A stretch of DNA of 64,000 nucleotides from Nocardia pneumoniae NBRC 100136 (GCF_000308755.1 NZ_BAGF01000023.1:1-64000), one strand, 5' to 3'. Positions 30,216 to 38,430 are shown, counted from the stretch's first letter. Notes: a model not told the origin generated them from the sequence alone. Made by a program: numbers and translations.

Positions 30216-30664
30216 CCGGCGCTCCTCTCGCGGGTGTGCAGGCGGACCTGCGCTTCGATGTCGTTGGCGTGCAGCTCGGCGAGGTAGCGGTTGTACTCGG
30301 CGAGCACGGGGTCCTCGTCCCGGACGGCCTTCGGGCGCTCCGGCAGCAGGCCCACCGGGATCTCCTTGGGCGCAGCCGGTTTCGCGGCACCTCTGGGCGC
30401 GGCGGTGCCGCGGCCCGGGTCGGCGGGTTCGTTCTTTTCCCCGGCCTCGCGCTCGAGCCGGACGAACCGGAAATAGGCGAAGACGGCGAACGCCGCGAAC
30501 AGCGGCCACTGCAGCGCGTACCCGAGATTCTGGCCGGTGCCGCTCGCGGACTCGTACCGCTCCCACTGCCACCAGGCCAGCGCCAGACAGCCCAGCGCGG
30601 CCACGACCACCAGCGCGATGAGGGCCGGACGATTGTGTGCCGAGCGGCGAGGTGAGGCGGACAC
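30212..30664 (-). CDS. LprD-like membrane protein
   Basis: The 150-residue protein has two transmembrane helices (about 14-31 and 44-62), the first running into WWQWERYES. A cytoplasmic Pro/Ala/Lys-rich stretch follows, then a conserved VLAEYNRYLAELHAND near the C-terminus. The position matches Rv1343c (lprD). The mycobacterial protein is called a lipoprotein, but here ALGC is a poor lipobox. The GTG has TACCGT seven bases upstream (30672-30677), a leaderless arrangement. Function unknown. Confidence 0.78.
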   Translation of the reverse strand: MSASPRRSAHNRPALIALVVVAALGCLALAWWQWERYESASGTGQNLGYALQWPLFAAFAVFAYFRFVRLEREAGEKNEPADPGRGTAAPRGAAKPAAPKEIPVGLLPERPKAVRDEDPVLAEYNRYLAELHANDIEAQVRLHTRERSAG

Positions 30665-30716
30665 GACCTCTACGGTACCCGTTCTACTACGCAGGCCGTA
30701 GAGCAGTGTTGGTTTC

Positions 30717-30735
30717 GCGGCGCCGGCGGCGCCGC
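30717..30735 (-). terminator. Stem-loop at the end of the SDR gene
   Basis: GCGGCGCC pairs with GGCGCCGC around a 3-base loop, directly abutting the stop codon of the minus-strand SDR gene. There is no U tract. It would separate SDR transcription from the lprD-like gene. Confidence 0.5.
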
Positions 30736-31611
30736 TCAGAACGAGTAGATGACGCCGGTCAGCCGCTCGGATTCCGTCCACAGTCGCTGCCACAGGTCTT
30801 GGTTCTTCGACAGGCGGGTGGACGAGGACGCGCGCACCGGGCCCTGGGTGCCGAAGAGCCTGGTCGGGCCCCAGTACACGGTGGGATCGGCGTCGGGCAT
30901 GGTCGCCGCGAACAGCGTCGAGTGGGCCGCCTTGGCGGGGGAGTGTCCGATCAGGCGGATGAAGGGCTTGGAGATGTGGTCGAGCGGGGTCTCGGTGTGC
31001 GCGAAGAGGTCGGTGGCCGAGACACCGGGGTGCACGGCGTAGGAGCGTTTGGCGGACCCGGACTCGGTCAGCCTGCGTTGCAGTTCCCGCGCGAACATCA
31101 GGTTGCACAGCTTGGACTGTGCGTACGCGAGATTGCGCTGGTAGCGGCGCTGCTTGTAGTCGAGGTCGTCGACCCAGAGCTTCGGGGTCTGCTTGTGCGC
31201 GATGCTGGACAACGTCACCACACGATCGGTGATCCGGTCCAGCAAGAGCCCGGTGAGCGCGAAGTGCCCGAGGTGGTTGACTCCCCACTGGGTTTCGAAG
31301 CCGTCCTTGGTCCGGGAGAACGGCAGGTTCATCAGTCCCGCGTTGTTGATCAGCACGTCGAATTCGCCGCTGTCGTGCGCGAACTTGCGCACCGATGCCA
31401 GGTCGGCGAGGTCGAGTTCGGCCACCCGGACATCGCCGTCGATGCGGTCGGCGACCTCCTTCGCCTTGGCCGTGTTGCGGCAGGCCATGACCACGGTCGC
31501 GCCTTTGGCCGCGAGGACCTCGGTGGCCACGGCACCGAGACCGCCGTTAGCGCCGGTGATGACAAAGGTGCGTCCCGTCTGGTCCGGGATCTCAGTAGGT
31601 TTCCACGCCAT
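30736..31611 (-). CDS. Short-chain dehydrogenase/reductase
   Basis: The 291-residue protein has the SDR cofactor motif TGANGGLG (19-26), NNAG after the DVLI strand, and the catalytic YAQSK. MACRN after the second strand favours NADP(H). It most resembles retinol-dehydrogenase-like SDRs of actinobacteria; the substrate is unknown. The ATG has TAAGGT six bases upstream (31618-31623), and an inverted repeat at 31620-31635 overlaps that hexamer. This suggests repression by a nearby TetR regulator. Confidence 0.85.
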   Translation of the reverse strand: MAWKPTEIPDQTGRTFVITGANGGLGAVATEVLAAKGATVVMACRNTAKAKEVADRIDGDVRVAELDLADLASVRKFAHDSGEFDVLINNAGLMNLPFSRTKDGFETQWGVNHLGHFALTGLLLDRITDRVVTLSSIAHKQTPKLWVDDLDYKQRRYQRNLAYAQSKLCNLMFARELQRRLTESGSAKRSYAVHPGVSATDLFAHTETPLDHISKPFIRLIGHSPAKAAHSTLFAATMPDADPTVYWGPTRLFGTQGPVRASSSTRLSKNQDLWQRLWTESERLTGVIYSF

Positions 31612-31619
31612 GGGCCAAC

Positions 31620-31635
31620 CTTACTTTGGAGTAAG
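31620..31635. promoter_or_regulatory. Inverted repeat, candidate TetR operator for the SDR gene
   Basis: CTTACT-TTGG-AGTAAG is a perfect 6-bp inverted repeat overlapping the candidate -10 (TAAGGT, minus strand) of the SDR gene. The divergent TetR gene at 31849 is the natural candidate regulator. The remaining 213 bp to its start hold no other recognised site except its own -10. Confidence 0.55.
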
Positions 31636-31848
31636 TTTCTGGGGAAGGTGTTGCGGTGTTCCGGCCTAGATCGTCTCAGACGCGAGCGCCGGTTTGCGGG
31701 GATCGCCGCCGCGACACGGGCACTTGCGTGGTCGTCGAGTTGTCGGTCGGCTGCCATGCGGCGGATCCGGACGTCGTGCGCCCGCGCTGCGCATCGCGTA
31801 CCCGCACGGATCGGTCGCGGTCGCTGTGATTTCGCTACGGTGGAAGGT

Positions 31849-32490
31849 GTGACGGCCACAGTGGGCAGGCAATACGGCGGGCGCGCTGTCGTGGAGCGGA
31901 AGGCCGAGCGGCGTCAGCGGTTCCTCGAGGCGGCGACGCGGATCTTCGCCGAGCGTGGCTACGCCAACTGCTCGCTGGCCGACGTGTGTGCCGCCGCCGG
32001 TCTGTCCAAGCGGCAGTTCTACGAGGAATTCCACACCCGGGAAGACGTGCTGGTCGCGGCCTACGACCGGATCCAGGACGCGGCCGCCGCCGCCGTGCTG
32101 GCGCGGATGCGGGAACTGGACCCCCGATTCGATCTCACCACCGCGATGACCGCCGTGGTCGCCGCCTACCTCGAATCGATCGGCTCCGATCCCTATCGCG
32201 CCAAGCTCGCCTTCATCGAGGTGGTCGGGGTGAGCGACCGGATGGAGCGGCACCGGCGCGAGCGGCGCCACGCCTGGGGGTCGGTGCTGGAGTCCCACGT
32301 CGTGCCCGCGGTCGCGCCCGGTTCGCGGGTGCGCGGCGCGCCCGGCTGGGCCGCGAGCGCTCTCATCGGCGCGATCAACGGGCTCGCGCACGAGTGGGTG
32401 CTCGCCGACCCGCGCCCGGCCGTCGCCGAACTGGTCGATCTGCTCGTCCCGATCGCGATGTCGCTGCTCGAGCGGCCGGAAGAGAGCTAA
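31849..32490 (+). CDS. TetR-family transcriptional regulator
   Basis: The 213-residue protein has a TetR N-terminal DNA-binding domain (about 15-65): FLEAATRIFAERGYANCSLADVCAAAGLSKRQFYEEF. The C-terminal ligand domain is helical and not assignable. The GTG follows TACGGT by seven bases, a leaderless arrangement. It is divergent from the SDR gene, which carries an operator-like repeat, so local regulation of that gene is likely. Its stop overlaps that of the next TetR gene by 4 bp, tail to tail. Confidence 0.85.
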   Translation: MTATVGRQYGGRAVVERKAERRQRFLEAATRIFAERGYANCSLADVCAAAGLSKRQFYEEFHTREDVLVAAYDRIQDAAAAAVLARMRELDPRFDLTTAMTAVVAAYLESIGSDPYRAKLAFIEVVGVSDRMERHRRERRHAWGSVLESHVVPAVAPGSRVRGAPGWAASALIGAINGLAHEWVLADPRPAVAELVDLLVPIAMSLLERPEES

Positions 32491-33128
32491 TCGCCGCGCA
32501 CGGCGTAATCGCCGATCGCCTGTTCCAGCGTGTCGAACGCGGTGCCGATGTATGCGGTGAGGGCGGTGGCGATGTCGTCGTTGGATTGCCCGTCGAGGGT
32601 GCGGCGCAAGGTTTCGTCGAACAGCACGCGATGCACTCCGCCGAGCAACGCGGCCACCACGCGGGGCGTGATCTCGGTGGCGGCGCAGCTGGTCTCGTCG
32701 GCCAGGGCGGTGGCGAGCGCCTGCTCGCGCTCGTCGTGGAACTCGCGTAACCGGGCCACCAGAGCTGGGCTGTCGGTGATCATGCGGGCGAATTCGGGTC
32801 CGGAGAAGCCGACCACCGGATCGTGCCGCGCCACCGCGTCCAGATAGGCCCGCCGCAGCGCCGTCAACGCGGACTCGCCGTGTTCGCGCTCCCGCACGGT
32901 ACGCGCGAGCTGGTCGACGAACACGTCGTGCAGGTCGAGGGCGAGGTCCTCTTTGCGCGGGAAGTAGTTGGTCACCGTCATCTTGGCGACCTGTGCCGCC
33001 GCGGCGACGTCGGCGATCGTCACCTTGTCGAAGCCGTGTTCGAGGAACAGCAGGGTCGCGTGATGGGAGATGTTGTCCCTGGTCTGCTGCTTCTTCCTGG
33101 CGCGAAGCCCGAGGTCCGCTGAGGTCAT
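32487..33128 (-). CDS. TetR-family regulator divergent from a sigma-factor unit
   Basis: The 213-residue protein has a TetR DNA-binding domain (about 12-62; ISHHATLLFLEHGFDKVTIADVAAAAQ and KMTVTNYFPRKEDL). The C-terminus includes a segment typical of the MftR-like C-terminal domain. The ATG is preceded by TATTCT with a six-base gap, overlapped by a perfect ATATC-T-GATAT palindrome. On the other side of the intergenic region a strong-looking promoter with another inverted repeat faces a small ORF and a sigma factor gene. Control of that sigma factor is inferred from this layout. Confidence 0.85.
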   Translation of the reverse strand: MTSADLGLRARKKQQTRDNISHHATLLFLEHGFDKVTIADVAAAAQVAKMTVTNYFPRKEDLALDLHDVFVDQLARTVREREHGESALTALRRAYLDAVARHDPVVGFSGPEFARMITDSPALVARLREFHDEREQALATALADETSCAATEITPRVVAALLGGVHRVLFDETLRRTLDGQSNDDIATALTAYIGTAFDTLEQAIGDYAVRGD

Positions 33129-33137
33129 GCCGCCAGA

Positions 33138-33148
33138 ATATCTGATAT
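33138..33148. promoter_or_regulatory. Palindrome over the TetR -10 element
   Basis: ATATC-T-GATAT is a perfect 11-bp palindrome that covers part of the TATTCT -10 of the minus-strand TetR gene. It is a plausible autoregulatory operator, though AT-rich palindromes of this length arise by chance more easily than longer ones. Confidence 0.4.
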
Positions 33149-33164
33149 CGACACAAAAATCTTC

Positions 33165-33193
33165 TTGACATATTTTTAGGTGCGTCCTAAGTT
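33165..33193 (+). promoter_or_regulatory. Candidate promoter with an operator in its spacer
   Basis: TTGACA (33165-33170) and TAAGTT (33188-33193) are 17 bp apart, the best consensus match in the window, with transcription expected from about 33200. TTAGG-TGCGT-CCTAA (33176-33190) forms an inverted repeat inside the spacer and into the -10, where a bound TetR dimer would block RNA polymerase. The region is conspicuously AT-rich against its surroundings. Confidence 0.6.
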
Positions 33194-33225
33194 TGTGATC
33201 ACTAGAACGAAGAAGGGTCAGCGGG

Positions 33226-33519
33226 ATGAACCACGGACTTGTCGAAGCAGCCTCGGCTCGCATCAGTTCCACCATCGACCGAAAGGGATCAGCCACCATG
33301 CCCGACAAGACCAGCGCTCACGCCGTCATCGAGGCCGCGGTTCGCCTGCTCCGCACCGAAGAAGGCGGCGGAACCCCCGCCCGGTTCGCCGCGGCTCGCC
33401 CTGCCCAGTCGTTCCCGAGTGCGGCGCGCCGAGAACGGAAGGCAACCAAGCCGATTCGCCCCGCGACGTCCTATCGCGCCAAGCCGCAGCGTCCGCTGCG
33501 GATCCCCGGACGCGGCTGA
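33226..33519 (+). CDS. Small basic ORF ahead of the sigma factor
   Basis: The putative 97-residue protein is basic and low in complexity after the first 45 residues (RRERKATKPIRPATSYRAKPQRP). AAGGG lies eight bases before the ATG; an internal ATG at 33298 also has AAAGGGA upstream and would give 73 residues. It is the first ORF after the candidate promoter at 33165 and lies 77 bp before the sigma factor. I recognise no family, and it could be a leader peptide or a non-coding leader instead. Confidence 0.42.
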   Translation: MNHGLVEAASARISSTIDRKGSATMPDKTSAHAVIEAAVRLLRTEEGGGTPARFAAARPAQSFPSAARRERKATKPIRPATSYRAKPQRPLRIPGRG

Positions 33520-33537
33520 CCACCGCTCCCAACCCCC

Positions 33538-33568
33538 GTTCGGCGGCGTGCTCGGCGCGCCGCCGAAC
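33538..33568 (+). promoter_or_regulatory. Strong stem-loop in the sigma-factor leader
   Basis: GTTCGGCGGCG pairs perfectly with CGCCGCCGAAC (11 bp) around a 9-base loop, 15 bp upstream of the sigma factor's GGAAGGA site. It could be a partial terminator, an attenuator or an mRNA stabiliser. There is no T tract. Confidence 0.5.
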
Positions 33569-33596
33569 GGTCCCACCCCGGTAGGAAGGACGTTCC

Positions 33597-34553
33597 GTGA
33601 GCCAGTTGTGCACCCATCCGGCCCGTTTCACAGGCGCTGTCAGCGAGGACGCGATCAAGGACTACCTACGGCTCATCGGTCGCACCGCGCTGCTCACCGC
33701 CGAGCAGGAGTTCGAGCTCGGCGAGCGCATCGAGGCGGGCGAGTGCGCCGCCCGTCGTCTGGAAAACTCCGGCGGGGCAGCGGAACTCGACGCGCGGGAG
33801 CGTCGGGACCTGCGTCGCCGGATCGCGGATGGTCAACGCGCCAAAGACCATATGGTGGAAGCCAATCTGCGCCTGGTCGTCTCGATCGCCAAGCGGTATC
33901 CCACACCGGCGGGCATGTCGCTGCTGGACCTGATCCAGGAGGGCACGCTCGGCGTGATGCGGGCGGTGGAGAAGTTCGACCACCGGCGCGGACTGAAGTT
34001 CTCCACCTACGCGACCTGGTGGATCAAGCAGTCGATCGGACGCGCGCTGGCCGATCAGGGCCGCACTATCCGCATTCCGGTGCATGTCGTGGAAGTGCTC
34101 AACCGGTTGAACCGGGCACAGCGCGCCCTCGCGCAACGCTCGGGCCGCCCGGCCACGGTGGCGGAACTCGCCGCCGAGTTGGAGCTGTCCCAGGACAAGG
34201 TGCGCGAATTGCTCGACCTCGGACGCGAACCGCTCTCGCTGCACACCCCGATCGGTGCGGACGCCACCGAATTCGGCGAGCTCATCGCCGATACCGCGCC
34301 GGACCCGTCCGACGTGGTGACCGAGTCCGCGCTGCGCGGCCAGCTCGACAAGGTGCTCGGCTCGCTGCCCGTACGCGAGGCGGAGGTGATCGCACTGCGC
34401 TTCGGCTTGCGCGGCGGAGAACCGAGAACCCTCGACGAGGTCGGCAAAACCTACGGGGTGTCCCGCGAACGGGCTCGCCAGATCGAGGCCAAGGGCATGG
34501 CGAAGCTGCGGCAGCCCGGGCGGGCCCTGGCCCTCGAAGGCCTGGTCGGCTGA
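33597..34553 (+). CDS. Group 2 (SigB-like) RNA polymerase sigma factor
   Basis: The 318-residue protein has region 1.2 (about 15-50; DAIKDYLRLIGRTALLTAEQE), a complete region 2 (about 85-155; NLRLVVSIAKRY, LLDLIQEGTLGVMRAVEKFD, GLKFSTYATWWIKQSI), region 3 and region 4 ending SRERARQIEAKGMAKL. This is the primary-type domain set without the long region 1.1 of SigA, as in SigB-like stress factors. GTG is preceded by GGAAGGA six bases upstream. It is downstream of a promoter with a TetR-type inverted repeat, so ligand-controlled expression is likely. The genes it controls cannot be told. Confidence 0.9.
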   Translation: MSQLCTHPARFTGAVSEDAIKDYLRLIGRTALLTAEQEFELGERIEAGECAARRLENSGGAAELDARERRDLRRRIADGQRAKDHMVEANLRLVVSIAKRYPTPAGMSLLDLIQEGTLGVMRAVEKFDHRRGLKFSTYATWWIKQSIGRALADQGRTIRIPVHVVEVLNRLNRAQRALAQRSGRPATVAELAAELELSQDKVRELLDLGREPLSLHTPIGADATEFGELIADTAPDPSDVVTESALRGQLDKVLGSLPVREAEVIALRFGLRGGEPRTLDEVGKTYGVSRERARQIEAKGMAKLRQPGRALALEGLVG

Positions 34554-34608
34554 TTCGCTGCCGTGTCGCTGGGACGCCACCTCCACGGCAACGTCCCATA
34601 CTGGGCTG

Positions 34609-36303
34609 ATGACCGGTGCGGTTGCTGTCGCCAATGACCCGGCTGCCCCGATGAGCAGGGCCAAGACCAACATCGTGTTCGGGACAATCGTGCTCGGCAT
34701 GCTGATGGCGGCCCTCGACCAGACCATCGTGTCCACCGCGCTGCCCACCATCGTCGCCGATCTGGGCGGCGCCGGTCATATGGCGTGGGTGGTCACGTCG
34801 TACCTGCTCGCCGAGGCGGTGGCCACGGCGCTGGCGGGGAGCTCGGCGATCTGTTCGGGCGCAAGCTGGTGTTCCAGATCAGCGGGCTGATCTTCATCGT
34901 CGGGTCGATGGTGGCGGGTCTGGCGGGCGGCATGCTGCTGCTGGTCATCGCTCGCGGCATCCAGGGCTTCGGCGCAGGCGGGTTGATGGTCACCTCGATG
35001 GCGCTGATCGCCGACATCATTCCGCTGCGGCAACGCGGCAAGTACCAGGGCGCGCTGGGCGCGGTGTTCGGCGTGACCACGGTGATCGGCCCGACGCTGG
35101 GCGGGCTGTTCACCGACCACGCCAGCTGGCGCTGGTGCTTCTACGTCAATGTGCCGGTCGCGGTGCTAATGATCGCCCTGGCGGCGCGCACCATCCCGTG
35201 GGTGCGCGCCGCCGCGAAGCCGGTCATCGACTACGCCGGAATCGGGTTGGTGGCGCTCGGCGTCTCCTGCTTGATCCTCGGATTGGAATGGGGCGGAGAG
35301 CAATATGCGTGGGGTTCGCCGATGATCATCGGTCTTTTCGCCGCGGCGGCGATCCTGCTCGGCGCGTTCGTCGCCGTGGAGTCGCGGGCGAGGGAACCGA
35401 TGCTTCCGATGGGGTTGTTCCGCAGTCGGGTGTTCACGGTGTGCTCGATTCTCAGCTTCATCGTCGGCCTCGCGATGCTCGGCTCGATGACCTATCTGCC
35501 CGCGTATCTGCAATAGTCGACGGGGTTTCGGCCACCGCGTCCGGCGTGCGCACGCTGCCGCTGGTGGCCGGTCTGTTCACCACCTCGATCCTGTCCGGTC
35601 AAGTGGTCGGCAAGACCGGGCGCTACCGGTACTTCCCGATCGCGGGCACGCTGGTCATGGCGATCGGCCTGTATCTGATGTCCACCATGGGCCGGACCAC
35701 GTGTTCCTCTGGGTGGTCCCGGTAGCCCTGGCCGGGTTCGTGGTCGCCTGGTTTCTCCCGGAGGTGCCGTTGCGCGACAGCGCACGGGCGGGCGCGGGCG
35801 ATGTGGGCGAAGGGTTTTCGGTACCCGATTCGCCCGATCGACTGGTGCAGCTGGAACGGGCGCTCGCCGCGGCGGTGCGCAAAGCGCGGGACGAGGAGCC
35901 GATCGGCCCGCGCATTCTCGCCGACGCGGACAGCGATCTCACGCCCGGCGAGGCGTGGGCCCTCGGGCAGGTGTATCTGCGCGACCGCATCACGGGCGAC
36001 GCCACGCTGGCCGCGATCGCGCGGGTGCACCATCTGCCCGACGAGGTGATCGAACCGATCTATGACCAGGTCGGTGCGGAGGGCTATCTGAGTAGGGAGG
36101 GCGCCCGGTTGCGGCTCACCGCTTCCGGCGCCGCGGAACTCGACCGGATCAAAGCCGCGTGGCGGCGCTGGCTGGACAGCAGGCTCGACGACTGGAACGC
36201 CGCCGATCCCGCCGACCGTGCGCTGCTGGATCAGGCATTGACGAACATCACCACCAAGCTGCTGGAGGACCAGGCGCGCGCGGCGGAGTCCGTGCCCGCC
36301 TGA
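34609..36303 (+). pseudogene. Decayed MFS (DHA2/EmrB-type) drug transporter
   Basis: Four consecutive pieces in different frames match one DHA2-family efflux protein. Piece 1 (34609-34842) starts MTGAVAVANDP and has LDQTIVSTALPTIVADL. A one-base deletion near 34838-34842 shifts to piece 2 (GELGDLFGRKLVFQISG to YLPAYLQ), which stops at TAG 35514-35516. A second one-base loss there leads to piece 3 (VDGVSATASGVRTLPLV to LYLMSTMG). The reading then jumps near 35690-35701 straight to VFLWVVPVALAGF, so the region encoding several late helices is deleted. The last 180 residues are the family's cytosolic winged-helix-like tail. CATACT still lies six bases before the ATG. Indels could be sequencing errors, but the internal deletion could not. 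Confidence 0.85.
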
Positions 36304-36307
36304 CCCC

Positions 36308-36348
36308 TTGCACTGCAATACTCGTGCGCGTATATTCGTAGACGAGTA
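36308..36348 (+). promoter_or_regulatory. PadR promoter flanked by an inverted repeat
   Basis: TTGCAC (36308-36313) and TATATT (36331-36336) are 17 bp apart. TACTCGT (36319-36325) and ACGAGTA (36342-36348) form a perfect 7-bp inverted repeat around the -10 and start site. This is the expected layout for autorepression by the downstream PadR protein. Confidence 0.62.
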
Positions 36349-36362
36349 AGGGAGGTGCCGCG

Positions 36363-37007
36363 ATGAAGAAACGCAAGGTCGACAACCTGCTGGCGCTCGC
36401 GGTGCTGTCTGTGATCGTCGAGCGGCCGATGCATCGCTACGAAATCGCGCAGACCCTGCGTGAGCGGGGCAAAGAGCACGACATGGCGATCAAGTGGGGT
36501 TCGCTCTACACCGTCGTGCAGAACATGGCGAAGGTCGGCTTCCTCGAGGTCGTCGGCAGCGAACGCGAGGGCGCGCGGCCGGAGCGAGTGATCTACCAGA
36601 TCACCGACGCTGGCCGCGCCGAGATGGCCGATTGGACCAGGGAACTGCTGTCCACCCCCGAGCCGGAACATCACCGATTCGTGGCGGGCCTGTCCATTCT
36701 CGCGGTGCTGCCGCCGGACGAAGTGATCGAGCTGCTCGGCAAACGCATCGATGCGCTGGAGCAGACCATCACGACGGTGCGCCGCGACCTCGACCAGCTC
36801 ACCACGACGCTGCCGCGACTGTTCATCATCGAGACCGAGTTCGGGGTGGCGATGCTGGAAGCCGAAGCGGCATGGACGCGGTCCCTGCGCGACGAGCTGA
36901 CCGAGGGGACCTTCCCCGGGCTGGCGCAGTGGCGGGAGTGGCACGACCGCGGCATGCGACTGTCCGAGGTCGCCGAACTGGTGGAGAGGGGGATGGCCGA
37001 GAACTAG
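36363..37007 (+). CDS. PadR-family transcriptional regulator
   Basis: The 214-residue protein has an N-terminal PadR winged helix (about 8-90; LLALAVLSVIVERPMHRYEIAQTL, GSLYTVVQNMAKVGFL, YQITDAGRAEM) and a C-terminal helical dimer domain, as in subfamily 1. GGAGG lies eight bases before the ATG. PadR proteins often control adjacent efflux genes. The gene directly upstream is the decayed MFS transporter, so its original target may be gone. The divergent function of the following FAD monooxygenase is another candidate target. Confidence 0.88.
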   Translation: MKKRKVDNLLALAVLSVIVERPMHRYEIAQTLRERGKEHDMAIKWGSLYTVVQNMAKVGFLEVVGSEREGARPERVIYQITDAGRAEMADWTRELLSTPEPEHHRFVAGLSILAVLPPDEVIELLGKRIDALEQTITTVRRDLDQLTTTLPRLFIIETEFGVAMLEAEAAWTRSLRDELTEGTFPGLAQWREWHDRGMRLSEVAELVERGMAEN

Positions 37008-37018
37008 CCGAGACCGGA

Positions 37019-37049
37019 CCCGGCGAGGTGCGGCAACACCACCGCCGGG
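37019..37049 (+). terminator. Stem-loop after padR
   Basis: CCCGGCG (37019-37025) pairs with CGCCGGG (37043-37049), and inside it GGTG pairs with CACC around a CGGCAA loop. It starts 12 bp after the PadR stop. The 139 bp from here to the monooxygenase start show nothing else I can support. Confidence 0.5.
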
Positions 37050-37188
37050 CCCGATCGAACAGTCTCGAACCGCGCCCGCGAACGCGCACCCGGCTACAAG
37101 GCTGGCAACCACAGGATAACCGGGTGGATGGCGCGCGGGTCGGTTCGGGCAACCGACAACCCGTATCGCACGAATCCTGGAGACACCT

Positions 37189-38391
37189 ATGTCCACAACA
37201 CGTACCGCCCTGGTCATCGGAGGCGGCATCGCCGGACCCGTCGTCGCGACGGCCCTGCGCAAAGCGGGCATCGACGCCTGCGTCTACGAGGCCTACCCCG
37301 GCCCGTCCTACGGCATCGGCAGCGGACTCGCGCTCGCGCCGAACGGCGTCGCCGCGCTCGACATCATCGGAGCTGGTGATCCCGTGCGCGAGATCGCGCT
37401 GCCGGTCACGGGGATGACCATGGCCATCGGAGACAAGCGGCTGTCCCTGCCCACCCTGTCCGATCTGCCGCCGCTGCAATTGGTCGATCGCAGCGAACTG
37501 CACCAGGCGTTGCACCGGCACGCGGTCGCGGCGGGGGTCCCGTTCGAGTACAACAAGCGCCTGGTCGATGTGCGCGAGGACGCGTCGGGGATCACCGCCG
37601 TGTTCGCCGACGGCAGCACCGCCACCGCCGACGTGCTGATCGGCGCCGACGGCATCCGCTCGACCGTGCGCACGCTGATCGACCCGAACGCGCCGGGCCC
37701 CGACTACACCGGCTTGCTCGGCTTCGGCGCCATCGCCGAGTGCGACGCCGACATCCCCGCCGACACCATGACTTTCGCGTACGGCAAGCGCGCGTACTAC
37801 CTGTACTGGTCGCTCGGCGACGGGCGGGTGGCGTGGGGCGCCAACCTGCCGCACAAGGAGTACCTGTCGCTCACCGCGGCGCGGGCCATCCCCAGCGCGC
37901 GGTGGCTGAAGATTCTGCGCGAGACCTACGCCGAGGACACACCGGGCGGCGAACTGGCCCGGCGCACCACCGAGGACCAGTTGGAGGTGGTCGGTGCGCT
38001 GCACATCATGCCGCCGGTGCCGCACTGGTACCGCGGACGCATGGTGCTGGTCGGCGACGCGGTGCACGCGCCGTCCAACAGTTCCGGCCAGGGCGCCTCG
38101 CTGGCCATCGAGAGCGCCGTGCAGCTGGCCCGCTGTCTGCGCGATCTGCCCGCCCCGGAGGCGTTCGCCGTCTACGAGCGCTTGCGGCGCGGCCGGGTGG
38201 AGGGTGTCGCGGCGCGTGCCGCGAAGATCAACCACAGCAAGACGCCGGGACCGGTGACGCGCAAGATGATGGAGTTGCTCGCGCCGATCATGGTCAAGAC
38301 GGTGATGAAGCCGGAGAAGACCATGGGTCCCGAGCAGCGTTACCGGATCGACTGGGACGCGCCCGCGGACAGCGAACTCCTGGCGGCCTAG
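37189..38391 (+). CDS. FAD-dependent monooxygenase (PHBH/UbiH fold)
   Basis: The 400-residue protein has the FAD motif GGGIAG (11-16), the DG motif in IGADGIRSTVR near residue 165, and the GD motif LVGDAVHAPSNSSGQGASLAIE near 290. This is the class A aromatic-hydroxylase arrangement. The second site has SNSSGQG instead of the usual PHxGQG, which may alter flavin contacts. GGAGAC precedes the ATG. Substrate unknown; such genes often sit beside PadR or TetR regulators and inactivate drugs or aromatics. A 16-bp stem-loop follows. Confidence 0.88.
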   Translation: MSTTRTALVIGGGIAGPVVATALRKAGIDACVYEAYPGPSYGIGSGLALAPNGVAALDIIGAGDPVREIALPVTGMTMAIGDKRLSLPTLSDLPPLQLVDRSELHQALHRHAVAAGVPFEYNKRLVDVREDASGITAVFADGSTATADVLIGADGIRSTVRTLIDPNAPGPDYTGLLGFGAIAECDADIPADTMTFAYGKRAYYLYWSLGDGRVAWGANLPHKEYLSLTAARAIPSARWLKILRETYAEDTPGGELARRTTEDQLEVVGALHIMPPVPHWYRGRMVLVGDAVHAPSNSSGQGASLAIESAVQLARCLRDLPAPEAFAVYERLRRGRVEGVAARAAKINHSKTPGPVTRKMMELLAPIMVKTVMKPEKTMGPEQRYRIDWDAPADSELLAA

Positions 38392-38395
38392 CGGC

Positions 38396-38430
38396 GAAGT
38401 CCTGCCGGTCCGCCGGACCGGCAGGACTTC
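38396..38430 (+). terminator. Perfect 16-bp stem-loop terminator
   Basis: GAAGTCCTGCCGGTCC pairs over all 16 bp with its complement around a 3-base loop, starting five bases after the monooxygenase stop. It is the strongest hairpin in the window and lacks a U tract, as usual here. Confidence 0.8.

Noticed and set aside
30637..31848. The 404-codon N-terminal extension of the TetR gene
   Set aside because: It lies antisense to the SDR gene; the TetR domain begins shortly after the GTG at 31849.
33239..34609. A 456-codon frame overlapping the sigma factor
   Set aside because: It is an Arg/Pro/Gly-rich shadow of the sigma gene in another frame.
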